Origin: an uncultured Oscillospiraceae bacterium
Lineage (GTDB): Bacteria; Bacillota; Clostridia; Oscillospirales; Oscillospiraceae
Assembly (NCBI GenBank): GCA_947624465.1
Contig: CANQKJ010000067.1
Location: 1-9,485, forward strand
Direction: 5' to 3'
Length of the DNA: 9,485 nt
Every line of letters starts with the position of its first letter. Position 1 is the first letter of the stretch. Below, piece by piece: positions 1 to 5,412 of this stretch. The position numbers were made by a program, and so were the translations under genes. The notes below the pieces were generated by a model, which was not told where the DNA came from, ran no database searches, and was given only the letters and a program-made list of their open reading frames with translations.

Positions 1-381
1 GATTTCTCCCTGCTGGCCCACACCCGGTTCCTCTGCCCCGACGACTTCTACATCTGGTCCGGCAACGACGACCAGGTGGTCCCCATGATGGCCCTGGGCG
101 CCAAGGGCGTCATCTCCGTGGCCTCCAACATCATCCCCCAGGTGATGGTGAAGATGTCCCACCTGTGCCTGGAGAACGACTTCGCCGCCGCCAGCAAGCT
201 CCAGATCCAGTACATGGACCTGATCGACGCCCTGTTCATCGAGGTCAACCCCATTCCCATCAAGGCGGCCATGAACCTGATGGGCATGAAGGCCGGCGCC
301 CTGCGGCTGCCTCTGTGCGAGATCTCCCCCAAGAACCTGGAGATCCTCCGGGCCGCCATGACCCGCATGGGTCTGCTGTAA
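1..381 (+). CDS. dapA: 4-hydroxy-tetrahydrodipicolinate synthase, C-terminal part (partial at left edge)
   Basis: DapA condenses pyruvate with aspartate semialdehyde, the first committed step toward diaminopimelate and lysine, in the cytoplasm. Only the last 126 residues are present; the frame is open from base 1 and stops at TAA 379-381. The visible part has the late-barrel segment reading GNDDQVVPMMALGAKGVISV, followed by ASNIIPQ, typical of the family's final barrel strands, then the helical C-terminal domain with the PIPIKAAMNLMG segment. The catalytic lysine and tyrosine lie upstream of the window and cannot be checked. dapB starts 10 nt downstream on the same strand, which supports both the call and co-transcription. 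A related aldolase of the same superfamily (for example N-acetylneuraminate lyase) is the alternative, made unlikely by the dapB neighbour. Confidence 0.95.
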   Translation, partial: DFSLLAHTRFLCPDDFYIWSGNDDQVVPMMALGAKGVISVASNIIPQVMVKMSHLCLENDFAAASKLQIQYMDLIDALFIEVNPIPIKAAMNLMGMKAGALRLPLCEISPKNLEILRAAMTRMGLL

Positions 382-391
382 GAGGCCGGCC

Positions 392-1147
392 ATGCGAAAG
401 ATGATCATCTCCGGCTGCTGCGGCCACATGGGCCGGGTGGTGGCGGACATCTGCGCCGCCGACCCCGACGTGGAGGTCTCCGCCGGCATCGACATCCTGC
501 CCCAGCCCATGGAGGGCTTCCCGGTATTCCCCTCCCCCGCCGCCGTCACCGCGGCGGCCGACGCGGTCATCGACTTCTCCCATCCCTCCGCCCTGGCGCC
601 TCTGCTGGACTTCTGCGTGGAGCGGAAGCTGCCCGTGGTGCTGGCCACCACCGGGTATTCGGAGGAACAGCTTGCCCTCGTAGAGAAAGCGGCCCGGTCC
701 ATTTCCGTGTTCCGCTCCGCCAATATGTCCCTGGGCGTCAACGTGCTGGTGGACCTGGTGCGCCGGGCCGCCGCCCTGCTGGGGAGCGACTATGACGTGG
801 AGATCGTGGAGCGGCACCACCGCCGCAAGCTGGACACCCCCAGCGGCACCGCCCTCATGCTGGCGGACGCGGCGGCGGAGGGCCTCCCCTACGAACCGGA
901 GTACGTCTTTGACCGCCACGCGGTCCGCAAGGCCCGGGACGGCCGGGAGATCGGCATCTCCTCTGTCCGGGGGGGCACCATCGTGGGGGACCACACCGTC
1001 CTTTTCGCGGGCCGGGACGAGGTCATCGAGATCAGCCACCACGCGGCCAGCCGGGAGATATTCGCCAACGGCGCGGTCCAGGCGGCCAAGTTCCTCACGA
1101 CGGTGGACAGACCGGGGCTGTACAGCATGGCCGACGTGGTAAAATAA
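392..1147 (+). CDS. dapB: 4-hydroxy-tetrahydrodipicolinate reductase
   Basis: DapB reduces the DapA product with NAD(P)H in the diaminopimelate/lysine pathway. The 251-residue length is slightly short of the usual 250-275. The N-terminal Rossmann fold carries the nucleotide-binding glycine motif GCCGHMG at residues 8-14, and IDFSHPS (60-66) and the TTGYS loop (86-90) follow. The catalytic and substrate-binding signature is intact: ERHHRRKLDTPSGTA at 140-154 holds the paired histidines, the lysine (146) and the SGT loop. The C-terminal SVRGGTIVGDHTVLF and EISHHAASREIFANGA segments are also characteristic. The start is the ATG 10 nt after the dapA stop, with a GAGG Shine-Dalgarno at 382-385. 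The pair is evidently one operon and ends at the hairpin terminator just downstream. No frameshift or missing key residue is seen. Confidence 0.97.
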   Translation: MRKMIISGCCGHMGRVVADICAADPDVEVSAGIDILPQPMEGFPVFPSPAAVTAAADAVIDFSHPSALAPLLDFCVERKLPVVLATTGYSEEQLALVEKAARSISVFRSANMSLGVNVLVDLVRRAAALLGSDYDVEIVERHHRRKLDTPSGTALMLADAAAEGLPYEPEYVFDRHAVRKARDGREIGISSVRGGTIVGDHTVLFAGRDEVIEISHHAASREIFANGAVQAAKFLTTVDRPGLYSMADVVK

Positions 1148-1159
1148 AATGCGCGCATA

Positions 1160-1191
1160 AAAAATCGGACGCCGGGAGGCGTCCGATTTTT
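1160..1191. terminator. Bidirectional intrinsic terminator between dapB and the ABC-F gene
   Basis: A perfect 14-bp inverted repeat (arms 1160-1173 and 1178-1191) encloses a GGGA loop. The core is TCGGACGCC/GGCGTCCGA, flanked by an A-run on one side and a T-run on the other, so it has the intrinsic-terminator form on both strands. It lies 12 nt after the dapB stop and 6 nt beyond the stop of the convergent ABC-F gene, so it probably ends both transcripts. Its stem is repeated almost exactly at 3024-3051. Confidence 0.93.
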
Positions 1192-1197
1192 GCCTGT

Positions 1198-2730
1198 TTA
1201 CCGCTCTATAATCAGCCCGTCTTCGGTCAGCCGGTACATTCTGTCGCAGACCTCGCTAAGGTATTTCCTGTCATGGGAAACCGAAATGATCGTCCCCTTG
1301 TAGTCCCGGAGGGCCTGACGGATCCGCGGGCCGGAGATCGGGGAGAAATTCCGCGTCGGCTCGTCCAGAACCAGGACGTTTATCCGCTCCAATGCCATGC
1401 GGCACAGGATCAGCTTGGCCTTCTGTCCGCCGGACAGCCCGCCGATGGGATGGACCATCTCCTGGCGGGCATACCGAAGGCTGCCCAGATAGATCCTGGC
1501 ACGGGTCTGGCTATCCACATCGCCGGCCGGTGCAAGGTAGTCGATGGGGGTCTGCTCCAGCGGCAGGGTTTCGCCGTAATCCTGGGACATATATCCGGCA
1601 CGGAGGTCCCGGCGGGACAGAAGCCGGCGGGCGATCTCCCGCAGCAGGGTGGTCTTGCCGGCCCCGTTTTCCCCCGCAATGCCGATTTTCTCCCCGCCCA
1701 TGACCCGCAGGCGGATATTCCGGGCCAGCAGCCGCTCCCCCGCCCGCAGTTCCGGCAAGGACAGTTCCAGCACGATCTTTCCCGTCGGCAGGCAGACGTC
1801 CTCCGGAAAGCTGAGAAACATAGCCATCTCCACCTCAGGAAGCCGGGTCATGTCGGCAGCCTCCCGGTCGAACCGGCGTCCCATGGACTTGACGGCGTGC
1901 ATCTTCTTTTTCAGCAGCCGTCCCCCGGCGGGGTCCCGCCGGGAGATGGTGTTCTGGGCGTGCTCCACGCTCTGCTGGATCCGCCGGTACCGATCGAGTT
2001 TTTTGTCATATTCCTCCTTCTCCTTTCGGGCCTGCCTAGTCTGGTCGGCGATGCCCGCGTCCCGCCGCTGGACATAGTCCCGGTAGCTGAGACGATGGGC
2101 GGTACACCGGGGCGGCTTGCCCTCGCGGGGATGTTCGATGTGGATCACGGAATTGGCCGTATTTTCTATCAATGTCTCGTCATGGGAGATATAGAGGCAT
2201 ATCCCTTTATAGCTACGGATGAATTCCTCCAGCCACTCCAGAGTGGCCATATCCACGTCGCTGGAGGGCTCGTCCAGCAACAACACCGACGGATGGACAA
2301 ACAGCAGACAGGCCAGTTGGAGTTTGATCTGCTCTCCGCCGGAGAGCGTTCCCACCGGACGCTCGTCGTAGAAGGTTTCCGCTGGGAGGCGAAGCTGAAG
2401 GGCGATCTCGTTCAGCTCCCTGGGCGTCAGTTCAAAAAAGGTGGGCGACGCGGCGCAGAAGTCGTAAACGCTCCCGGCCTTCTCCTCCGCCGTCAGGTCC
2501 TGGGCCAGATAGCCCATTACACCGGGGTCGCCGGCGCGCTCGCCGCTCCACTGGCAGTAGGACTCTATCAGGGCAGGATCATAGATCCACTTCAGCAGCG
2601 TGGATTTACCGTTTCCCTCCTCGCCGATGACCACAGCCTTATCGCCGGGATGCAGAACAAAGGAAAAATCCTCGATCAGGGTGCGCAAATCTTTGGTGTG
2701 TGCAATGGTCAAATGCTTGATTTGAAGCAT
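1198..2730 (-). CDS. ABC-F family ATPase (ribosome-associated, possible antibiotic-resistance protein)
   Basis: This soluble 510-residue protein has two ABC ATPase domains in one chain and no membrane segment, the ABC-F plan. Family members bind the ribosomal E site, and some dislodge ribosome-targeting antibiotics. Domain 1 has Walker A GEEGNGKST (36-44), signature LSGGEQ (129-134), Walker B LLLDEP (150-155) and ISHD (181-184). A charged helical linker (about 213-300), rich in Lys, Arg and Glu with a KKKM segment near 274-277, corresponds to the interdomain arm that reaches into the ribosome. Domain 2 has Walker A GENGAGKTT (353-361), LSGGQ (432-436), Walker B VLVLDEP (452-458) and SVSHD (483-487). 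The D-loop after the second Walker B reads TRNFSPISGP, not the common TNHLD form. The ATG follows a GGAG with 7-nt spacing. The leader contains an apparent attenuator, typical of resistance-type members, but resistance is inferred. A housekeeping translation factor is the alternative. Confidence 0.9.
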   Translation of the reverse strand: MLQIKHLTIAHTKDLRTLIEDFSFVLHPGDKAVVIGEEGNGKSTLLKWIYDPALIESYCQWSGERAGDPGVMGYLAQDLTAEEKAGSVYDFCAASPTFFELTPRELNEIALQLRLPAETFYDERPVGTLSGGEQIKLQLACLLFVHPSVLLLDEPSSDVDMATLEWLEEFIRSYKGICLYISHDETLIENTANSVIHIEHPREGKPPRCTAHRLSYRDYVQRRDAGIADQTRQARKEKEEYDKKLDRYRRIQQSVEHAQNTISRRDPAGGRLLKKKMHAVKSMGRRFDREAADMTRLPEVEMAMFLSFPEDVCLPTGKIVLELSLPELRAGERLLARNIRLRVMGGEKIGIAGENGAGKTTLLREIARRLLSRRDLRAGYMSQDYGETLPLEQTPIDYLAPAGDVDSQTRARIYLGSLRYARQEMVHPIGGLSGGQKAKLILCRMALERINVLVLDEPTRNFSPISGPRIRQALRDYKGTIISVSHDRKYLSEVCDRMYRLTEDGLIIER

Positions 2731-2757
2731 ATGCGTTCTCCTTTTTCAAAAATAAAG

Positions 2758-2784
2758 GCCTCTCTCGGGCGCGCCGAAAGAGGC
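2758..2784 (-). terminator. Attenuator terminator in the ABC-F leader
   Basis: Read leftward, an 11-bp stem (5' arm 2784-2774, 3' arm 2768-2758, one G-U pair, 5-nt loop) is followed by a U-rich run at 2757-2748, the form of an intrinsic terminator. It sits between the promoter and the gene, and the U-run ends only a few bases before the Shine-Dalgarno of the ABC-F gene. Transcription must pass through it for the gene to be expressed, so it is best read as a regulated attenuator. A segment at 2842-2856 could pair with its 5' arm as an antiterminator. Confidence 0.75.
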
Positions 2785-2803
2785 AGAGAACGCGAAAGGG
2801 CAC

Positions 2804-2825
2804 GCCGAAGCAAAGACGCTCCGGC
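2804..2825 (-). other. Leader hairpin II upstream of the attenuator
   Basis: In the leftward transcript, GCCGGAGC (2825-2818) pairs with GCTTCGGC (2811-2804) as an 8-bp stem with one G-U pair and a 6-nt loop. It precedes the attenuator terminator by about 20 nt. Its 3' arm (CTTCGGC) resembles the terminator 5' arm (CTTTCGGC), so it may compete for the same upstream partner. The role is inferred from position. Confidence 0.45.
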
Positions 2826-2841
2826 CAGAATAACCCGGCAT

Positions 2842-2856
2842 CCTCTGACTTTCGGC
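2842..2856 (-). promoter_or_regulatory. Candidate antiterminator segment of the ABC-F leader
   Basis: The transcript segment GCCGAAAG (2856-2849) is exactly complementary to CTTTCGGC (2780-2773), which makes up most of the terminator 5' arm and one loop base. After a 4-nt bulge, AGG (2844-2842) can pair with CCT (2783-2781), for up to 11 pairs. Forming this duplex would prevent the terminator hairpin. The complementarity is seen in the sequence; the switching function is inferred. Confidence 0.45.
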
Positions 2857-2867
2857 AACAACGACCG

Positions 2868-2889
2868 GGCCCACACTACCGCGTGGACC
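2868..2889 (-). other. Leader hairpin I of the ABC-F transcript
   Basis: In the leftward transcript, GGTCCACGC (2889-2881) and GTGTGGGCC (2876-2868) form a 9-bp stem with two G-U pairs and a GGTA tetraloop. It lies between the short upstream ORF and the candidate antiterminator segment, and could act as a folding or pausing element. It somewhat resembles T-box consensus wording but lacks the conserved T-box bulge, so I do not call it a T-box. Confidence 0.5.
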
Positions 2890-2918
2890 TGAGGCATTGA
2901 TCTGCTCGAAAATCAAAT

Positions 2919-2933
2919 TCAGCCGTTTATCAT
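2919..2933 (-). CDS. Candidate leader mini-ORF (M-I-N-G) before the ABC-F gene
   Basis: A four-codon ORF (ATG ATA AAC GGC TGA) starts about 24 nt into the predicted leader RNA. It has a good Shine-Dalgarno, GAGAGGG, with 8-nt spacing to the ATG, about the best-placed one in the leader before the main gene. Very short upstream ORFs with strong ribosome binding sites are known to act as antibiotic sensors in front of ABC-F and other ribosome-protection genes. Overlapping its initiation region, GCTGAAAG (2942-2935) can pair with the terminator 5' arm through 8 bp including one G-U, so ribosome occupancy there could change the fold. Translation is inferred from the sequence; there is no protein-level support. 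Confidence 0.4.
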   Translation of the reverse strand: MING

Positions 2934-2962
2934 TCTTTCAGCCCTCTCAAATTTGTATTTTA

Positions 2963-2991
2963 AATATAACACAGGCCAAAACCTTTGTCAA
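2963..2991 (-). promoter_or_regulatory. Sigma-A-type promoter of the ABC-F gene
   Basis: Read leftward, a perfect -35 TTGACA (2991-2986) is separated by 17 nt from -10 TATATT (2968-2963), five of six bases matching consensus. Transcription would start near 2956, giving a leader of about 225 nt before the gene's ATG. The promoter lies just downstream of the tyrS terminator, so the ABC-F gene is an independent unit. Confidence 0.85.
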
Positions 2992-3020
2992 CGGAAGGCC
3001 GCGCAGATTTTGATATATAC

Positions 3021-3051
3021 AAAAAATCGGACGCCTTACGGCGTCCGATTT
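3021..3051 (-). terminator. Intrinsic terminator of tyrS
   Basis: A 12-bp perfect stem (3024-3035 with 3040-3051), loop TTAC, is followed in the leftward direction by a run of six U (RNA of 3026-3021). It starts 11 nt after the tyrS stop codon. The stem is the same as that of the dapB terminator; only the loop differs. Confidence 0.93.
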
Positions 3052-3062
3052 ATATGTGCCAT

Positions 3063-4286
3063 TCAGGCCAGCACCGCCCGGTGGAACACTTTTTTCCCCT
3101 TTTTAATGACCAGTCCGCCCTCAAAGGCGGCCTTGTCGTAGTAGAGGTTGGGGTCGGTGACCTTGGCGTCGTTGACAGCCACGCCCCCCTGCTGGACCAG
3201 CCGGCGGGCCTCCCCGTTGGAGGCGGCCAGGCCGCACCGGACCATCAGGGCCAGCACGCCGATCTTCCCGTCGGCAAAGTCGCCGTCGGAGAGAGCGGTG
3301 GAAGGCATATTGGCGTCGTCCCCGGCGCCGGAGAACAAGGCTTTGGCGGCGGCCTGGGCCTTGTCGGCCTCCTCTTTGCCGTGGACCATCTGGGTCAGCT
3401 CCCAGGCCAGGATCTCCTTGGCCCGGTTCAGCTCGCTGCCCTCCCAGCGGTCCATCTCGTCGATCTGCTCCAGAGGCAGGAAGGTGAGCATACGGATGCA
3501 CTTCATCACGTCGGCGTCGTCCACATTGCGCCAGTACTGATAGAAGTCGTAGGGGCTGGTCTTGTTGGGGTCCAGCCAGACGGCGTTGCCGGCGGTCTTG
3601 CCCATCTTCTTGCCCTGGGAGTCGGTGAGCAGGGTGATGGTCATGGCGTGGGCGTCCTTGCCCAGCTTCCGGCGGATGAGCTCGGTGCCGCCCAGCATAT
3701 TGGACCACTGGTCGTCGCCGCCGAACTGCATATTGCAGCCATAGTGCTGGAACAGATAGTAGAAGTCGTAGGACTGCATGATCATATAGTTGAACTCCAG
3801 GAAGGAGAGGCCCTTCTCCATCCGCTGCTTATAGCACTCGGCCCGGAGCATATTGTTGACGGAGAAGCAGGCGCCCACCTCCCGCAGCAGCTCCACGTAG
3901 TTCAGGTTCAGCAGCCAGTCGGCGTTGTTGATCATCATGGCCCTGCCCTCGCCGAAGTCGATGAACCGCTCCATCTGGCGCTTGAAGCACTCGGCGTTGT
4001 GGGCGATGTCCTCTTTGGTGAGCATCTTGCGCATATCGGTACGGCCGGAGGGGTCGCCGATCATGGTGGTGCCGCCGCCGATGAGGGCGATAGGCTTATT
4101 GCCCGCCAGCTGGAGCCGCTTCATCAGCGTCAGCGCCATGAAGTGGCCGGCGGTGAGGCTGTCGGCGGTGCAGTCAAAGCCGATGTAGAAGGTGGCCTTG
4201 CCCTGGTCAATCATATTCCGAATTTCGTCTTCATTGGTGACCTGGGCGATAAGGCCCCGGGCCACCAGTTCTTCATAGAGCTGCAT
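3063..4286 (-). CDS. tyrS: Tyrosyl-tRNA synthetase
   Basis: A class I aminoacyl-tRNA synthetase that activates tyrosine with ATP and loads it on tRNA-Tyr in the cytoplasm. Its 407 residues match the usual 400-425. The N-terminal catalytic domain contains the HIGH-like motif TAGH (45-48) within DCTADSLTAGHF, and ALIGGGTTMIGDPSG (67-81). QSYDFYYLF (171-179) and the QFGGDDQWSN stretch (187-196) belong to the tyrosine-binding region. The KMSKS-equivalent is KMGKT (227-231). A C-terminal S4-type RNA-binding domain (about 345-400) contains RCGLAASNGEARRLVQQGGV. The ATG is preceded by AAGGAG/GAGAGG. A promoter lies only about 25 nt upstream of the start codon, so there is no room for the T-box leader common on tyrS in Firmicutes. 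It is monocistronic, ending at the 3021-3051 terminator. Confidence 0.97.
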   Translation of the reverse strand: MQLYEELVARGLIAQVTNEDEIRNMIDQGKATFYIGFDCTADSLTAGHFMALTLMKRLQLAGNKPIALIGGGTTMIGDPSGRTDMRKMLTKEDIAHNAECFKRQMERFIDFGEGRAMMINNADWLLNLNYVELLREVGACFSVNNMLRAECYKQRMEKGLSFLEFNYMIMQSYDFYYLFQHYGCNMQFGGDDQWSNMLGGTELIRRKLGKDAHAMTITLLTDSQGKKMGKTAGNAVWLDPNKTSPYDFYQYWRNVDDADVMKCIRMLTFLPLEQIDEMDRWEGSELNRAKEILAWELTQMVHGKEEADKAQAAAKALFSGAGDDANMPSTALSDGDFADGKIGVLALMVRCGLAASNGEARRLVQQGGVAVNDAKVTDPNLYYDKAAFEGGLVIKKGKKVFHRAVLA

Positions 4287-4317
4287 GGTGTCCTCTCTCC
4301 TTTACAGAGTTGGGAGA

Positions 4318-4347
4318 ATGATACCACAGACGGCGGCGGATTGTCAA
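4318..4347 (-). promoter_or_regulatory. Sigma-A-type promoter of tyrS
   Basis: Read leftward, TTGACA (4347-4342), an 18-nt spacer and TATCAT (4323-4318) form a near-consensus promoter. The predicted start is near 4311, leaving a 5' untranslated region of about 25 nt that holds only the Shine-Dalgarno. It diverges from the degV promoter at 4415-4443. Confidence 0.78.
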
Positions 4348-4414
4348 CCTCTTTCGCCGCGCCGGGACCCCAGACACGGGCGTTTGAAGGGGATTGTGAC
4401 CTTTAAAAAATCAT

Positions 4415-4443
4415 TTGCAAAAAACGGCAAAACGTGCTATCAT
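4415..4443 (+). promoter_or_regulatory. Sigma-A-type promoter of degV
   Basis: TTGCAA (4415-4420), a 17-nt spacer and TATCAT (4438-4443) lie in a locally AT-rich patch. Transcription would begin near 4450, about 50 nt before the degV ATG. This placement also argues against starting degV at the upstream in-frame ATG at 4415, which would fall inside the promoter. Confidence 0.72.
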
Positions 4444-4457
4444 AAAAAAGATAACAG

Positions 4458-4473
4458 GCCGCCCGTCGGCGGC
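4458..4473 (+). other. Small GC hairpin in the degV 5' untranslated region
   Basis: GCCGCC (4458-4463) and GGCGGC (4468-4473) form a perfect 6-bp stem with a CGTC loop, close to the predicted 5' end of the degV transcript and 12 nt before its Shine-Dalgarno. It has no U-run, so it is not a terminator. It may protect the 5' end; the function is unknown. Confidence 0.4.
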
Positions 4474-4501
4474 TCAGAGAAATATGGAGGTTTTCCCTGC
4501 T

Positions 4502-5377
4502 ATGAGCGACTATGTCATCATCACCGATTCGTCCGCCGATCTTCCCGACTCCATCGTCAAGGACCTGCAGATCGAGGTCCTTCCCCTGGCTTTCACCATC
4601 GACGGCAAGACCTATCTCAACTACCCCGACAACCGGGAGATGACCCCAGAGGAGCTGACCCGTCGGCAGAAAGCGGGCTCCATGGCCACCACCAACGCCG
4701 TCAACGTGGGTCAGGCCACCGAGGCCTTCGAGCCCTTCCTGAAGGACGGCAAGGACGTGCTGGTGCTGGGCTTCTCCTCCGGCCTCTCTACCACCTGCAA
4801 TTCCTATCTCATCGCCGCGGAGGCCCTGCGGGAGCAGTACCCCGAGCGGAAGCTGTATGTGGTGGACACCCTGTGCGCCTCTCTGGGCCAGGGCCTGCTG
4901 GTCTACCTGGCCGCCAAACAGAAGGCCGCCGGCAAGTCCATCGAGGAGGTCCGGGACTGGACGGAGCAGAATAAGCTCCATCTGTGCCACTGGTTCACCG
5001 TCAACGACCTGTTCTTCCTCAAGAAGGGCGGCCGGGTGTCCGCCGCCACCGCCGTGGTGGGCACCATGCTCCAGATCAAGCCCATCCTCCATGTGGACGA
5101 CGAGGGCCACCTGATCAAGGTGTCCACCGCCCGGGGCCGCAAGGCCTCCCTCACAGGGCTGGTGGACAAGATGGCGGAGCTGGCCGACCCCGACCCCGCA
5201 GGCCAGGTGGTGTTCGTCAGCCACACCGATTCCTATGAGGAGGCGGACCAGGTGGCCGCCGATATCAAGGCCCGCTTCGGCGTCAAGGAGGTCATCATCA
5301 ATCACATCGGCCCGGTCATCGCCGCCCACACCGGCCCCGGCTGCATGGCCGTGTTCTTCCTGGGCAGGCACCGCTGA
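4502..5377 (+). CDS. degV: DegV family fatty-acid-binding protein
   Basis: DegV/FakB-type proteins hold a fatty acid; in several Firmicutes they present it to the kinase FakA for phosphorylation and entry into phospholipid. The 291-residue length is normal. The N-terminal domain starts DYVIITDSSADLP (3-15), followed by VLPLAFTIDGKTYLNY (26-41), a TTN motif (63-65) and the SSGLS loop (92-96) that in the family lies near the lipid carboxylate. The second domain carries FTVNDLFFLKKGGRVS (165-180) and TMLQIKPIL (188-196). The C-terminus IGPVIAAHTGPGCMAVFFLG (269-288) is diagnostic. The start is the ATG with GGAGG at 4486-4490; an upstream in-frame ATG lies inside the promoter. The DUF308 membrane protein gene follows after 35 nt, probably co-transcribed. 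Whether this paralogue works with FakA is not shown here, since no fakA is in the window. Confidence 0.93.
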   Translation: MSDYVIITDSSADLPDSIVKDLQIEVLPLAFTIDGKTYLNYPDNREMTPEELTRRQKAGSMATTNAVNVGQATEAFEPFLKDGKDVLVLGFSSGLSTTCNSYLIAAEALREQYPERKLYVVDTLCASLGQGLLVYLAAKQKAAGKSIEEVRDWTEQNKLHLCHWFTVNDLFFLKKGGRVSAATAVVGTMLQIKPILHVDDEGHLIKVSTARGRKASLTGLVDKMAELADPDPAGQVVFVSHTDSYEEADQVAADIKARFGVKEVIINHIGPVIAAHTGPGCMAVFFLGRHR

Positions 5378-5412
5378 ACTATATAAAATCGCCATACAAA
5401 GGAGGGTCCCCA

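Noticed and set aside
2746..2841. 31-codon leftward ORF (starts MPGYSGRSVF) running through leader hairpin II and the attenuator terminator
   Set aside because: Its only purine-rich site abuts the ATG with no proper spacing, and the composition looks like folded RNA read as protein. It remains a weak alternative leader peptide, since its translation would disrupt the terminator.
2868..2889. Possible T-box-like motif (GCGGTAGTGTGG) upstream of the ABC-F gene
   Set aside because: The conserved T-box AGGGTGGNACCGCG order is not present, there is no specifier-loop stem that I can recognise, and an ABC-F gene is not a usual T-box target.
1273..2892. 539-codon open frame on the + strand opposite the ABC-F gene
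   Set aside because: It is a shadow of the real gene caused by G/C-rich codon bias. The translation is low in recognisable domains, and the opposite strand carries two complete ATPase domains with all motifs.
2709..2897. 62-codon leftward ORF overlapping the ABC-F start codon
   Set aside because: There is no convincing ribosome binding site, it runs out of frame into the ABC-F gene, and its sequence is explained by the leader hairpins.
2985..4406. 473-codon open frame on the + strand opposite tyrS
   Set aside because: Antisense shadow rich in Gly, Val, His and Leu with no family resemblance. It runs through the tyrS promoter and terminator, and tyrS itself is unmistakable.
4415..4501. Longer degV start at the in-frame ATG at 4415
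   Set aside because: The extension overlaps the -35/-10 promoter elements and has no family resemblance, while the ATG at 4502 has GGAGG upstream and begins the conserved DYVIITDSSADLP segment.
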